64,000 nucleotides of DNA from Wuchereria bancrofti (lineage: Eukaryota > Nematoda > Chromadorea > Rhabditida > Onchocercidae): contig SSBO01000007.1 of the NCBI GenBank assembly GCA_005281725.1, positions 688,402 through 752,401 on the forward strand. Reading direction: 5' to 3'. Below are positions 38,134-50,689 of this stretch, piece by piece (position 1 is the first letter of the stretch; the number at the start of each line of letters is the position of its first letter). Position numbers and translations under genes: made by a program. Under the pieces are notes generated by a model. It saw nothing but the letters and a program-made list of their open reading frames with translations. It was not told where the DNA came from and did no database searches.

Positions 38134-39890
38134 TTGTTTTTTGGTGCCATGAGCCGGTATCCATGTCTAGCAACATTATCGCAAGCACCCAACTAGCAAA
38201 GGAAAGGTTAATCAATCTTCTTACAGAAATAAATTTAATAGAGTTTAAGTCTTCGGAGCCAAGTATGATATTAGAACAAAAAGAAAACTTCTATATACGA
38301 GGAAACGATTACTCGAGGACAAACTTCAAAGAATTCAATTATGCGTCACTATGCTTGAATCTACCAATGATAATTAGTTCAAATACACGCAACAAATTGT
38401 CACAATAAAAAGAAAAATATGACGACTTTATAATTAATAATTGTGATATCGTTAATATCAAAACAGGTGATGGCTATTAACAACTGCAATTGGATTTCCG
38501 GAATACCGTTTGATATTCCTGAAAAATGGAACTGTGAAGTTGTTAATAAGAACGCCACACTTCACAAGCTGGATGTGCACACACGCACTCACATAAGAAT
38601 ACCAGCTATAAAACATTATACGAACAGTATGTATCAAAGCTTTTCTCAAACTCCTCTATCGCTAGTATCAGACCATGCAGTTACTACCGCAACATCTTCA
38701 CAGTTCAGCAAATATCTGAATGTTAGAAAACAAATGAATGGAATCGCATTGATTTCAATCTTCTAAAAGATGGATAACAAGTAATGAAACACAATACTCC
38801 TATCGATGGTTAGGAGACAAATGTCAATCAACATCAAATTCCGCACTGACTGAAGGAGAAATATTCTTGTACGATGGAAGAGGATTAGTTTCTCAACTTG
38901 ATAATATAGAAAATTGTATGGTACAAAAAGGAAAGTGTATAACAAATATTAGTATTGTTTTATGGAATAGTACTGATGCAATCAACCATTGTCTATACCA
39001 AAGAATTAAAAGATTAGATGCTACGAGGTATAAAAATCACTTCGTTATCGATGAACTGCAAGCATCACTCATAATTAATGAAAAAAAAATACAATAACGA
39101 CGACAAATTGTAGATTCACCAATCCCCTCTTAATGAGAGGTGATATTGTTCTTGATATTAACACTGGAAATGATTTACTAAAAATTTCAAGCGGGGAACG
39201 ACAAATCAGTTACTCATGATGGAAACTTCTCCAGATGAAACATTCACCTCCAGAATATAAAGTTTCAATATGTTTTTGATTCACTATTGAATGATTGTCA
39301 ATTAGCAATCCTATCCTCGCAGCGAGATTGATGCTACAAAGAAACGATGTGGTAACTGAGAGAGTTGATGGAGATTTGATGGTGGCACCTTGCAAATCTA
39401 AGCGGCTACTAGTTGAAAGTACCGAATTCAAAGGAAGTTTAATAAATAAGCTTGAAATTGAAACAATTAAAGCAGAATTAGAAGTCTTAGCTCACAACCA
39501 TGAAACAGTTAATTCAGTATGGCATCAACAAAAGGCAAGAAATCTCTGAACAAGGAAAAGAATTTGTAGAACAACTGCTCGACTGATAGAAGTTGAAGAC
39601 GTGACAACACACTGGAAAATAATTGCCATCTGTGTAATTGTTGTTACGATATTAATTATATTAGTTGTCCTTAAATTGAAATTCAAATTATTCCAATCCT
39701 TATTCTGTATTTCTCATAAATGAAATTCAAATCAAACTACTATCCTTGATTTCCCTGTGCAATCATCACAAACTCATCTCATAACTAAGGAACAAACTCC
39801 AGCTATTAAACTTCATACCTTTCGCTATATACCTGAAAACTGCTCAGTCGAAATTTCACATTAAAATCCTTTCTCTCCCCCTTTTGGGAG
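38134..39890 (+). pseudogene. Decayed type B BEL internal region: Gag start and envelope-like remnant
   Basis: ATG 38163 opens an 81-codon frame matching the Gag start seen near 48698, and it stops early. After about 38440, broken frames (38443-38766, 39295-39549) have no Gag, protease or pol motifs. Near 39601-39720 one frame encodes a strongly hydrophobic stretch (AICVIVVTILIILVVL) followed by Lys residues and a stop, as in the membrane anchor of the envelope-like protein some nematode BEL elements carry. The whole pol gene is missing. The envelope assignment is inference from position and hydrophobicity. Several stops and shifts make it non-functional. Confidence 0.6.
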
Positions 39891-40481
39891 TATCGAGAAT
39901 TACAATTTCGCGAAACTGTAGTCAAAATAATAAAATAAATTTAAAGGAAAACTAGTGAATCATTTTTAAATCGTAAGCAATTTTGCGGCATCATAAATTT
40001 ATTTGTCAGAATTTTGATTCCTTAGAGTATTTCTCATGTCATTCCTTATAATTTTATCTTTTTCGTAATTTTATGTTTATTTCAGAATTGGTACCTAATA
40101 ATAATCTCTTGTCTCAAATTCATCATAAGATCTTACTGCTAATACGCCAATTCTTAACACATATATTAAATATAATATTAACAAACAAAGGATTAATTAT
40201 TATTACTATTATTATTGACTAAACAATTTCTCCCAGAAAAGAATAATTACCCTTTTTTTTCTATTTCTACTACTCAGATTATTGGTATTGTACGTCTTAT
40301 AAAAATAAAGATATGGTAATCTCTGCTGTGTCATAAATATTCGCGCAACTTTTTTTTTTATTTGATTCCACGATAAACTCAACAGCCTTATTATTATATT
40401 AATTGAACGATTTATTCGTCAAATAAACTAAGTTCTTCAAATTCTTGCAATTCGCTAACCAACGACAAATCTTCCACAACA
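39891..40481 (+). repeat. Type B BEL 3' LTR
   Basis: It starts TATCGAGAATTACAATTTCG (the first bases altered from TGTCGCG) after the purine-rich TTTTGGGAG, and ends CTTCCACGACA. It matches the interrupted 5' LTR at 32418-32920 plus 38082-38133. No target duplication matches the base context left of 32418. Confidence 0.85.
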
Positions 40482-41786
40482 GCAACAGTGTGGAGTAACA
40501 CCGAAATACTTTGAGTTAAATTTTATTGACAAAGTATAACAGATAACAGGGCAAGAAGTAATTGTTAAGGTCGAAGAACTCGAGAAGCAATTAATTATAA
40601 TAAATCTTTTTACACATGAATATACATGTTAGGTTGGGAGTGGTTTAAATATTTGATAGATCTTCCCAGATCCAGGAATCGGGATGTGAACAAAAACTAT
40701 GCTAAGGAATATCTGATACAATTGATTAGAGAGTAGAAAATACTTTCGGTAATTTAGCCAGTAAGGATGTTAATGAAAAGAATATGGAAAATTAGTCAGA
40801 TCAAGATAAACAAAAAACGCGTGAGAAAATGGCTAGCGGGGAATAGGAAATTGGTTAAATGATTCATAAAACTTTTTATCCTAAGATTTATTTGGATACA
40901 GTTAAAATGATTGATTTTTACATGAAACTATTTCATTACTTTAATTTAATTTGAGGTTCACGATATTCAAAATTCGTGGAACTCCGAGTTGAAAGTTTTG
41001 CATGCTTGATGATGAAGTTCCGACTGGAGCAAACGTAATGGTTTTATTGAGTGACGCTGCAATAGTTGTTAGAGAATATTTAGTACAAATCAATAGGTGT
41101 GATCTAGATTTCAGTACTGAGTAGGATTCGATCCAAGCGAAATGTTTTGAGAAGAGTCAAAAGTAATCTGTGAATGATATACTAATTTCTTACGTAGTGC
41201 GAGTGGTTTACAACAGCCACGGTGTGATATAATCCTACTAGAAACAAAGCTATGTGAAGCAGTAAATTAAAAGCTGTCAGAAAAACTCAAATAAAGTTAT
41301 AAGTTGCTATCAAAATATTTCGAATTAGCTAGAGTAGTAAGATAATAAATCATTCTAATCTTGTAGTGATAACATTAATTGTATTATTTGGAATATTGTA
41401 AACACCCTTTTGATATTTGTCGTGTCGTCCTCGAAATCTTATTTGATGGTAAAACTTAATTGCAATTATAAACAACTGCAATAAAAATAGTTTTCAAATT
41501 ATTATTATTATCAATAACTCGCTTTCGACTTACAACAACTGTGTGCTTCAATCAAACCTTCATCTATTAACAATCTCAAATAATTTCAAATCAATCTTCT
41601 ACAGACTACGCAAAAAAGACCAACATGGTGATCAACTTTAATTTGGATATTCTTTGACTATTATTCTATAATGTCTGTAAAGAATAAATCATTCATCAAT
41701 TATTCGTCTGTTTTTAAAACATTAAAAAAGACTTACTTGATCATTGATCAAGTCATTCAAAACAAAAGCCTTTCAACACAAAAGAT
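40482..41786. other. Unassigned segment between two type B LTRs
   Basis: No primer-binding site follows the LTR end at 40481, so this is not simply the internal region of an element bounded by the two LTRs. Short open stretches exist but have no Gag, pol or envelope motif that I recognise. It is probably old retrotransposon or flanking DNA. Confidence 0.5.
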
Positions 41787-42114
41787 TGTATCGCGAAACA
41801 TAATTTCGCGAAACTCTAACAAGGAAAACCAATAATGGAAAAAAAATATAATTTCGCGAAAAGTAATAAATAATTTTTAAATTGTAAAGAACCTCATGGT
41901 GTTATAAATCATTTTGTCAGAATTTTGACTCCTTAAGAGTATTTTTCATGAAATTCCTTACGTTTACTTCATAATTAGCACCTATCATAATTTCTCATCT
42001 TAAACTCATCATAAAATCTTATTGTAAGTACGCCCAATTCTTAACACATATAAACACAATGTTAAAAAACAAGGGATTATTATATTATTATTATTATTAC
42101 TATTATTATTATCA

Positions 42115-42145
<31 letters not shown>

Positions 42146-42445
42146 CCGACCAATGAACTTCTCTCAAAAAAGATTAATTCCCCACTATTTTTATTTCAAT
42201 TTCTACTACTCAGATTGTCGGTATTGTATGTTTAATAAAAATAAAGATACGGTAATTTCATTGCTGTATTATAAATAAAAAAAAAATCACTGCTGTATTA
42301 TAACGCGTGACTGACGCCAATTTACTTGATTTCACGATAAATTTAACAGCCTTATTATAATATCAAGTGAGCGACTTATTCAACAAACAAACTAAGTTCT
42401 TCAAATTCTTCCAATTCCCTATTCAACGACAAATCTTTCACGACA
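41787..42445 (+). repeat. Type B BEL LTR, third copy
   Basis: It starts TGTATCGCGAAACATAATTTCG and ends TTTCACGACA. It shares the TTCACGATAAATTTAACAG and CTTCAAATTCTTCCAATTCC blocks with the other type B copies. It contains an internal expansion of ATT repeats at about 42078-42146. It looks like a solo LTR, but no clean target duplication was found. Confidence 0.85.
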
Positions 42446-43250
42446 GCTTAATTACTGAATATAAGTTATCAAAACGGAAGCATTCACATGTGAATTAATT
42501 CCCGATGTTTTAACTATTAAAAAATCATTACCGGAAACAACAGCGATGAGCGTTGGATAAAGTTCATTACATTTGACATCGAAACATCCATTTGTATTCA
42601 TTTATGTGAGGAATCACTTTGACTGAAAAATAATTCTGCAACGTAAACAAAATACTTTAATTATTTAGATATATATATAAATTATTTCAGTTTTGGGACT
42701 TCTGATAAAATTATTTACTTAAATATCCGGTGGGAATAAAAGTAATAATATATATCATGGAAAAATACTGTTGTAATAACATATGAATTTTTTGGAAAAT
42801 TCAATCAATTTCAATTAGATCTGTGAACAGAACAATTATATCATCATTGATTTTTTGTTCCTTTTAGCGATTTAATAAAATTTACCAAGTACCAGTTTTT
42901 TTATTCTCATCCAAATATTAACGCTCAGATGTACAGATCTTTCATCCATACACAAAACGATATTGAACACAATGACAGAAAAGTTGAAGAAATGCGCATA
43001 TTTCATTTTAACACAAATTGCATTATTTATAATTTGTTTATTCATTAAAGATAAAAGAATCAAGTGAACAAACAAGTGACAGCAAAGAGAATGAGAGTAA
43101 CGATGGGAAAGAATGGATAGAAACAATGAAGAGAAAAATGACACAACAGGCGACATTAAAATGATATTGTAAAAATAACAAACTTTGGTCAAATAAATAT
43201 TGTTACTAGTTTCGGTATGCATGAACGTTTTATAAAAAGATTTAGTAATT
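42446..43250. other. Intergenic A+T-rich segment
   Basis: Nothing coding is supported. The minus frame 42872-43222 is hydrophobic and Ser-rich, with no family features or splice sites. An (AT)n stretch lies near 42668-42678. Confidence 0.5.
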
Positions 43251-43254
43251 ATTT

Positions 43255-44240
43255 CGACGAAAACTTCGCAAAATAATGTTTATAACTTAAAATCTTATAT
43301 TTATGGGTGTAAACTCTTTATATATTGTTTCCAGTAATGTTTATAACTATTTTCAATCTTATGTTTTTACCGTAAACCTTTTATACATTTTTTCCTACTT
43401 GATATACCTTAAATTACCTCCCCTCTTTTTTGTTTACATTATTGCTGTGACGACCCCTGAAGTTAACAAATAATTCATCTTAACCACTTCCACTTTAACA
43501 TATACACCAAAAGGCAATTCAATCACAAAAAAAGATTTCCACTACTTGTATTTATCGTACTGTTGCTTCTGTTGGAATTATTACATTTCTGTGTTACCTT
43601 ACATCTTAACATTTACATCCAACGAATCTCTCGAGATCAGGAAACCTCTCCCTAATCCTCAACCAAAATTGCTGCTATGAGGCGAGAAATATTGCATCTC
43701 ATGCAAGCAATCATTTATCCAATATTCATCTTCCTGTTGTAATTGGGTTTATCTGCTTGTCTAGAATTTTTCAGCTGTTAACAAAGGGGAGGTGCGTTGT
43801 TTGATATGTTAAAATTTACTCCTTTGTTCCAAATCAAATTCTTGCAATGTTGAAATACTGTTAAGATTTTGTAACCTAATGGTCATTCTTTGAGAAAGTT
43901 ACAGTATTAAAACCCATCTCTTACCATATAAAAATTAAAGATCATCTGATAGCTCTTTACTCCATGTAATTATATGCTTTTGCAAGTCAATGCCCAGTAT
44001 ATAAGGATTTCAGTCCTTTGTCTTCGTCAGTTTTTGTACCGCAAATTATAGTTCGGTTGCTCTCTCGCATTTATTCAGTCCTGTTCATTTAAATCCTTTA
44101 AGTTCCTCATCAATTTATTCATTTTCTTCATCTCATTCGTTAATACTCTACACTGAAATTATCAATGTATTGTTGCTGTAGATTAATATTTGTGTATCGT
44201 GGTTGTTAGCGAATAAAATCGTTACAATAGACCTTTCGCT
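43255..44240 (+). repeat. LTR fragments (type E-like, then type C)
   Basis: 43255-43660 follows the type E LTR (ATGTTTATAACT, TTTATATATTGTTTCC, TTACATCCAACGAATCTC). It is followed by a different LTR-like segment, about 43795-44240, with a TATA-like ATATAAGGATTTCAGTCC. That layout recurs near 50905 (ATATAAGGAGTTATAACC), and I call it type C. Boundaries are uncertain because the copies are diverged. Confidence 0.5.
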
Positions 44241-44249
44241 CAACGCATT

Positions 44250-44640
44250 CGTCTATACCAACTACAATAGTAAACAAGGAAGCATACTCTTGAGCACACG
44301 AAAGTTCAATTCGACTTTAAACTACAAGAGTCAAACGCTCCAAGAATTTACTCCACTACCTTTAGTGGTAATTCAAAACTATGGAGAGGATTTTGGGGTA
44401 GCTTCGAAGCTGCAGTTCATTTACGAAATATACAGAAATTGAATTATTTTATTACATGTCTCAAAAGAGACGCCATGCTGGGATCATGACACCAGGAAAT
44501 TATGATGTAATACTTATTGAGGTTTTTGGACAATCACACATTAAAAAATCGCTTACAATGAGTTATATTCCGCCAAGAAGAATGATCGAGAATGAAAGGT
44601 AAAAGTTGAAGCTACTGGAAGAATACTTCGACTGCCGTGA
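44250..44640 (+). pseudogene. BEL Gag (DUF1759) remnant
   Basis: Across frame breaks the plus strand keeps LPLVVIQNYGEDFGVAS, KLQFIYEIYRN and YFITCLKRDAMLG. They correspond in order to the Gag segment around 34320-34480 of the type A element. Stops and a frame change after 44442 make it dead. A different LTR fragment replaces the rest of Gag from about 44660. Confidence 0.6.
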
Positions 44641-44659
44641 AAATTTGAAAATTTAATTA

Positions 44660-45029
44660 TTATGGGAGATATGGGAGAGGTTGCTATGTTATCAAATGTT
44701 AACAATTTATTCTCACATTCACAACCAATCTCATTTTGTCTTTTTTTATCTCCTATAATGTATGCAAACATCCGGTATAATACCTACGGTAATTCACATG
44801 CTAATCTTTTGTTATCTTGTATGCAAATGAACATCCAGTGTAATATCTACTGTAATTCTATTGTAAACCACTCTCAACTCTTAACATATATAAACCTAAG
44901 ACTGAATAACATGGGGCTTTTAAATCGTGATCGAGGAAGAGTCACTATCATTCACAATCGTCTTTTCTTCTCAAGTATTACGTATTTCCTGCTCTGTATA
45001 TTTGACTAACCCATAAAACCAACCAATCT
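44660..45029 (+). repeat. Type D-like LTR fragment
   Basis: GTAATTCTATTGTAAACCACTC and CTTAACATATATAAACCTAA match the type D LTR near 49255-49305. The segment ends CTTCACGACA, the usual LTR terminus. It lies between a Gag remnant and an integrase remnant of BEL elements. The left boundary is approximate. Confidence 0.6.
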
Positions 45030-45414
45030 TCACGACAGTAATAGAATTAATAAATTGCACAAAAATATCTACAACGAAGACGACAATAAAAGTAGAACAA
45101 TTTTAAAACGAACACTACGAAAGGCAAAGAAACTGGTAGTGAAAATGGTCTGGTCTTAAGAAATTCTCGAAAAGTGGAAATTATAGCGTGATATTGATGA
45201 AGACGGGAAGACTCTGGGAAGACTTGGACGGCTGCTATCAAAATCGCATTTCCCATATTTTATTTGTAGATGAAGAATTACGCAGTTGATAATAAAGATG
45301 TATCATGAAAGGACGTCTGCCAATTTCACTTGGGTCAAGGTTCGGTAGACATACTGGATATCTTATAGAAAAGCATACGTTAAATTAATTCTTGGAAAAC
45401 TTTTTAAAAACGAT

Positions 45415-46310
45415 GTAACATTTTATTTTTTGAACAGCCAGGATTTCCACTTCATCCACCAAAAAGAATGAAAGTGAGCAGACCATTAAAGAGAATCTTT
45501 TCGGTCTCATGTCAGTAAAGGACAGCAGCACGGTATCAAAGCGTTGGGTGGCTTTATTCACGTGTCTCGTCACAAGAGCCATTCATATGCAAGTCATGAA
45601 ATACATGAATGTTGAGACTTTCATGCAAGGGTTTACGAGATTTATCAGTCGGAGGCGACGTCTAAAATTTGTGATGTCCATAACGCCAAGAACCTTATTG
45701 TAGCTTCTTAGTATAAGAGAATAGCAATCAAGAACTAGAGAAACTAAAGCAGCAATTCATTACATCAATAGCCCCGTAGCAAGGAGGTATTTATGAAAGA
45801 ATGGTTGAAGTAGTGAAAAGAACTTTACAAGAAGCAGCAAAGAAAAATCTCATGGGAGAGGAATTCACCGTTATTATAACCGAAATTAAATGTTTAGTAA
45901 ACGAAAGACACTGAGAGATTATAAAAGGGAGAAATAGTATTAAGTCCAGGGGATTTTCTGACTATAACGATGTGAAGAATTCGTGAGAACAATTTACATG
46001 AGAATGACAAAACGAAAACTTCAAATGTTTCATTCGTCAAGAATTGATCAACTACAGCACTTAGGAAAGATTATTACAACGCTTGTGAAAATATGGCAAG
46101 AGGAATATTTGAAAGAATCAAGAAAAATAACGCAAAAATTGCATAAAATCCTTCGCATCCTGTATGACGTAGACCGATCAACGGCGAAATAGTATACTTG
46201 AAGAAGGTCCTAGAAATTTTTGAAAAATGAGTCGAGTAGGAAAATTGATCGAAGGAAAAAACGAAGTTTGTTGATCTGTTATCGCGGAATGTCGAACGGC
46301 ACACAGTTGA
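45415..46310 (+). pseudogene. BEL integrase and C-terminal remnant
   Basis: The frame 45509-45703 encodes the integrase core start ([20 protein letters not shown], then TRAIHMQV), nearly the same as the type E remnant at 17000. Later pieces give YERMVEVVKRTL around 45795-45840 and LVNERH near 45895. That is the third-acidic-residue region and its surroundings, with stops and shifts between. The central catalytic Asp region is missing or unreadable. Confidence 0.8.
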
Positions 46311-46599
46311 ATCGTATTGTAGGAAATTTGTATTAATTACTCTAGAAGTCCAGACACAATATCTTCTCTCCTCCGAGGATGTTGTTCCTAACGAAGTGGA
46401 AACAAAGAAAGAGTACCTTACCCCTTTTGTTTAAGGCCGGACACCAGACGTGCTTTAAATCACATAAATTGCTTTTGCATTGTGCTAACACAAAACGCTA
46501 TACCAGTATGCACGTCCTGAAGACACTATTTCTTATGACCTTGTATCAGGACTGTGCTCTCACTTGTTAAAACATATAATCCTATCATCAAATTCATTT

Positions 46600-46800
46600 T
46601 ATAAAATCCTTCGGGTGGATCGGTTAGGTGGAATATCTGGCGTGATTTTTGCTTCTCTTTGTGTTATGATATGGTCACTAAAACTGTCATTGCAATTCTA
46701 ATTGCTCAGCTCGTTGTTGATTAATCATTTTATCAAAATAAAGGTCTGAATATCTAAGCTTGAAGAAGAAAAGAATGAAAGAGGCAAAATTCTTAGTTTG
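46600..46800 (+). repeat. LTR tail fragment
   Basis: CAAAATAAAGGTCTGAATATCTAAGC resembles the AATAAAGGTTTAATTACCTAAG region of the type A LTR (33555), in both cases followed by an A/G-rich tail. It is probably the U3-R end of a diverged type A-like LTR that followed the integrase remnant. Confidence 0.4.
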
Positions 46801-46984
46801 GTTGCTACTACAAAGAAATTGGCGTATTTGAACTTATATGATTAGCATATAGCCTAATGCTTCCCTATCTGGATGTATTTATTCCTCATACACCAAATAC
46901 AAATGAAAGACTCATCAGGTACTGGTTAAACACTCTTAAAACCTCTCAAAAATGTAATGCAAACATCATATAATAACGAAATAG

Positions 46985-47150
46985 TGTTTGTTAATGAATC
47001 AGTGAATTAGCAGGAATAAAAGAAGTCAAGAGAGGCAGAGATGAAGAAGAAAGCAGTAATAGAATTGTTACAAGGAAGACTTTCTCAATCGGTCAATAAA
47101 TATGCTGTACTCTCTCGAAATAGACGTTGAAGAGAAGTGGGGAAATTAAT
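46985..47150 (+). pseudogene. BEL DUF5641 remnant
   Basis: Near 47040-47130 one frame reads MKKKAVIELLQGRLSQSVNK, which aligns with the KIRAAELKLPNGNTVIRPIN segment of the type A element and with IRSALIELP at about 17735. Only the last part of pol survives. Confidence 0.55.
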
Positions 47151-47582
47151 CGATAACGTTTGGTTGATCAGTTCGGGAAGTCGATAAATAGGAGCTTAAT
47201 GCTCCGTGAATTAGAGGTTCTACAAAACGAAGAGATCAAACGGTGATACCGAATAGATTTTTGGAAGAGAAGGAAGTTACGAGTTGTTTATGATAACAAT
47301 GATAAAAATTTTGTTGATTAATATTGTATTTATATATGTAGAGGATTGGGCGTGACTATAATAAGATATTATGGTGAATTTAAAGCAAGAGATTGATGAT
47401 AGGTATCAAAATCTCAATATAAAATCATGGGTTAGATAAGAAATCACAGTTCTGACAATGATTTATAATACTTTGAGATTGTTTACAACGATTAATTTGT
47501 TTTCAAAATTCTATCAAATGATTTGTGGTACTGTAAGGTAATAATTGGTTATTTTTTTGTTTATATTATTTTCTGATTCGAC

Positions 47583-47903
47583 TTTCGCGAAATTATAATT
47601 CGCAACACCTTGAAATCATTTCTCATGTGATTACGTTTGTTATTTTTTTCTAACTCATAATTCCATGTTTACTTTATGACTAGATCCTTTCACAGTTCTT
47701 ATGTTTAAACTTTTATCATAAAGTTTTATTGTAAACATGCCCAATTTTTGGTATATATATACCCAATATTAATGAACAAAAAGATCATAACTAACTCGTA
47801 ACTTCTTTTTCTCTCAAAACGACTGAATTTTTTATTTTTATCTTTACTGCTCAGATTATTGGTATTGTACGTCTTATAAGAATAAAGATACGATAATCTC
47901 ACT
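47583..47903 (+). repeat. Type B BEL LTR, left part, interrupted by a type D solo LTR
   Basis: It matches the type B LTR (TCGCGAAATTATAATTCGC, CATTTCTCATGTGATTACG, ATTGGTATTGTACGTC), with a deletion near its start. The last five bases, TCACT (47899-47903), are the left target-site copy of the inserted type D LTR. The LTR resumes at 48505. Confidence 0.85.
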
Positions 47904-48504
47904 TGTCGCGAATTTCAATATCGCGAAGCTCTAAATAAATGTTAACAATGTTTAATATAGTAATCCACTATAATGTCTTTTGCAATCTTTCGTAATCGTT
48001 TAACTAATCTTTGATCTTATTACAATTCCTATATTATGAGCAGCCATCATATAATGTCTATTGCAACCCATTATAGTTGCCACCCATTATAATGTCTAGA
48101 CAGCCTATTGTAATTTCTATAACTGTCCACTGTAACCCATTGTAATAGTAACTCATTATAATGTCCAGACAATTTAATCTTTTTACGAAAATGCCTAATT
48201 ATAAACACACCTTAGCACTATAAGCCACATAATAACACATCAAATATATGTAATGTGACTTGTAACTTCATTAGCTTCACTTTCTCTCTCTTTCCCTTTA
48301 TATAGCTCACACTCGGAACTCAAGACGACTACTCCAAAACTCCACTCTACACGAAACACCCTTCACTATTCTTCCTATTCAAACATAATTTCTGTATTCA
48401 TTATTACTATATTATATTGTAGTTACCAATAAAGGTTTCGACTGTGCCTAATCGAATAACTCTCCCCACAAAATAAACAAAAGAATTCTTCACAGTTCAC
48501 AACA
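47904..48504 (+). repeat. Type D solo LTR, copy 1
   Basis: A 601-bp LTR from TGTCGCGAATTTCAATATCG to GTTCACAACA, flanked by the perfect 5-bp duplication TCACT (47899-47903 and 48505-48509). No internal region lies next to it. It is therefore a solo LTR left by recombination of an element inserted into a type B LTR. CCAATAAAGG at about 48427 is a likely polyadenylation signal. Confidence 0.93.
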
Positions 48505-48668
48505 TCACTGCTGTATCATAAAACTTAGCATGACTGACACCAGTTTACTTGATTCCACAATAAACTCAACAGCCTTGTTATTACATTAATTGAACGACTT
48601 ATTCTACAATCAAATTAAGTCCTTCAAATTCTTGTAATTTCCCGACCAACGACAAACCTTTCACGACA
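48505..48668 (+). repeat. Type B BEL LTR, right part
   Basis: TCACTGCTGTATCATAAAAC to TTTCACGACA continues the LTR interrupted at 47903 and matches 32790-32920 plus 38082-38133. The primer-binding site TGGTGCCACAAGCC follows at 48677. Confidence 0.9.
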
Positions 48669-48697
48669 ATATTTTATGGTGCCACAAGCCGGGAGTC

Positions 48698-50560
48698 ATG
48701 TCTTAGTCAATCTTCTTAAAGAAATAAATTTAATCTATCTAACGAGGAAAAAGTACTCGAAGACAAACTCCAAAGAATTCAATTATTACGCTTGAATCTA
48801 CCAATAATAAGTGGTTAAAATACACTCAACAAATCGTCAAAGAATGGAGGAAGAAGAAAAATATGAATTAATCATAAAAGGTGACCAAGGACTATTCCAA
48901 ATACTGCATGAAGGAAAGGAAGCGATAATAACGTTAACAAACCATAAGGACGAAACTGACCAAAATTATGAAGTTATTGTTGCGAATTTCAATATCGCGA
49001 AGCCCCAAATAAATGTTAACAGTGTTGTGATTCATTTAACTAAATTTACACTCCTCAGATTCATTTCTCACGCGCTTATGTTGTTATTTAACAAAATTCA
49101 CATCTTAATCTCACACTTTGATTTTATTACAATCCCCATACTATAAGCACCTGTCATGGATGCAAACGAACTCCATTACAATGTCTATTGCAACCCATTA
49201 AATGCTTATGGCAACCAACCCATTATAATGTCTATTGCAACCCATTGTAATGTCTGTTGTAAACCACTCCCAAGTCTTAACATATATAAACCTAAAACTA
49301 AATAGGAGGAGACACTATTGACTCTTTCAACTAAGGGACGGAGCATCCTTTACTATCTTCCTACTTCATACTTAATTTCAGTATTCATTATTATCTTTAT
49401 ATTACATTGTAAGTTACGAATAAAGGAATAAAACCATATTCGCTGACTTCTCGCTACAAAATATCCACTACAAAAACTACTCCGGAATTAATAAAACGAA
49501 ATCTCCTGAACAAATCCACTAATTCACTATAAAAGTTTCGACTGTGCCTAACCAAGCAACTCTCTCCATAAAAAAGAAAAATTACACAATTCACAACAGT
49601 TATAAGACGACTGCTTAATGACAAACATGGCGACTATTCGACGGTAACGACATTGCTATATAATGAACTCCAATCCATTAACAGAAATGAAAAATGGATT
49701 GGAACTGTCAAAAATACTGAACGTACTGCGTCAATTAGAGGCTTTAGGAGAAAACCTAGAACATTCAAGTATCGAAATTTTGGTCAAGAGTAAACTATCA
49801 TGGATATTGAATAAGGTATATAAGCAAAAGAAATGACATATGCTTTGGTCAATTTTAAAACTAAGAAACTTCTTATAAAATTTAGTTGAGGTGAATGAGC
49901 AGGTTAGAAACTGTCAACGTTCATTCACTCTTGTTGACAATAAACCTACAATTACCAAGTCTGGGCAAAAATCAACAATATGAAGTAATAAAAAATTCTC
50001 ACAAACTACATTAAAGAAAAGAAGATCATATATATTTTGCACACGACATCATTGGGACAGCAAATGCAACGTGTATTCTACCATCAACGTTTGGTTGAAT
50101 CGTCTTAAGATACTAAAGAAATATACAATCTGTCTTAAAGACAGTTTATAAAGGAGAAAAATGTAAAACTAAGAAACAATGCTTTTATTGCAAAGTTTCT
50201 CATAACAGTGCTTTATGTGATAAAAGCTTTTTTTCAAACATTGGCGCATCCAGAAAGAAATGAAAAGCAGGAGAAAATATACGTCCTAAAGAAAAGGAAT
50301 GTTCAACCTTCTCTTTACAGTTCAACACTCACGATTCGAATAAAGATGGTAAAAGAAACTTTACTTTTATGTAAAGAGATAAAAGTCTTTAATCCATTGT
50401 AACCTCAAAGACAACAAAATGCCTTAGCATCATTTGACATAGGCTCACAACTATTCTTCATTTCAAAGAAATTATCGCACTAATTGAGAAACCGAGTCAG
50501 AAACACAAACTACGAAGATAGCTCCATTTGGTATGAAGAAACCAAACAAAAATTGAAAAA
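48698..50560 (+). pseudogene. Decayed type B BEL Gag-protease, interrupted by a solo LTR
   Basis: The Gag start at 48698 is followed at once by a stop. Frames then give ELIIKGDQGLFQILHEGKEA up to 48977. A type D solo LTR interrupts 48978-49598. Beyond it are Gag pieces (LEALGENLEHSSIEILVKSK near 49733-49790), a zinc-knuckle (CFYCKVSHNSALC near 50180-50220) and a degraded protease start (ASFDIGSQLFFISKK near 50427-50475). There are many stops. No reverse transcriptase or integrase follows. Confidence 0.82.
48978..49598 (+). repeat. Type D solo LTR, copy 2
   Basis: A 621-bp LTR from TGTTGCGAATTTCAATATCG to ATTCACAACA, flanked by the perfect 5-bp duplication GTTAT (48973-48977 and 49599-49603). 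It is a second independent type D insertion about 0.5 kb from the first, inside Gag of the same type B element, later reduced to a solo LTR. Confidence 0.93.
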
Positions 50561-50689
50561 CAATTATGGATTGAAGAATCTAATTAGCCGTCTACAACAT
50601 AAATCAGTTCTTCATTCTCCATTTACCATAAAAAAATTATGGGTATAATTGAACAATCGGGTATAATTGAAGAAGTACATCCGAAGGAT

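Noticed and set aside
40482..41786. Internal region of a type B element bounded by the LTRs at 39891-40481 and 41787-42445
   Set aside because: No primer-binding site follows the left LTR, and no Gag or pol motif is readable.
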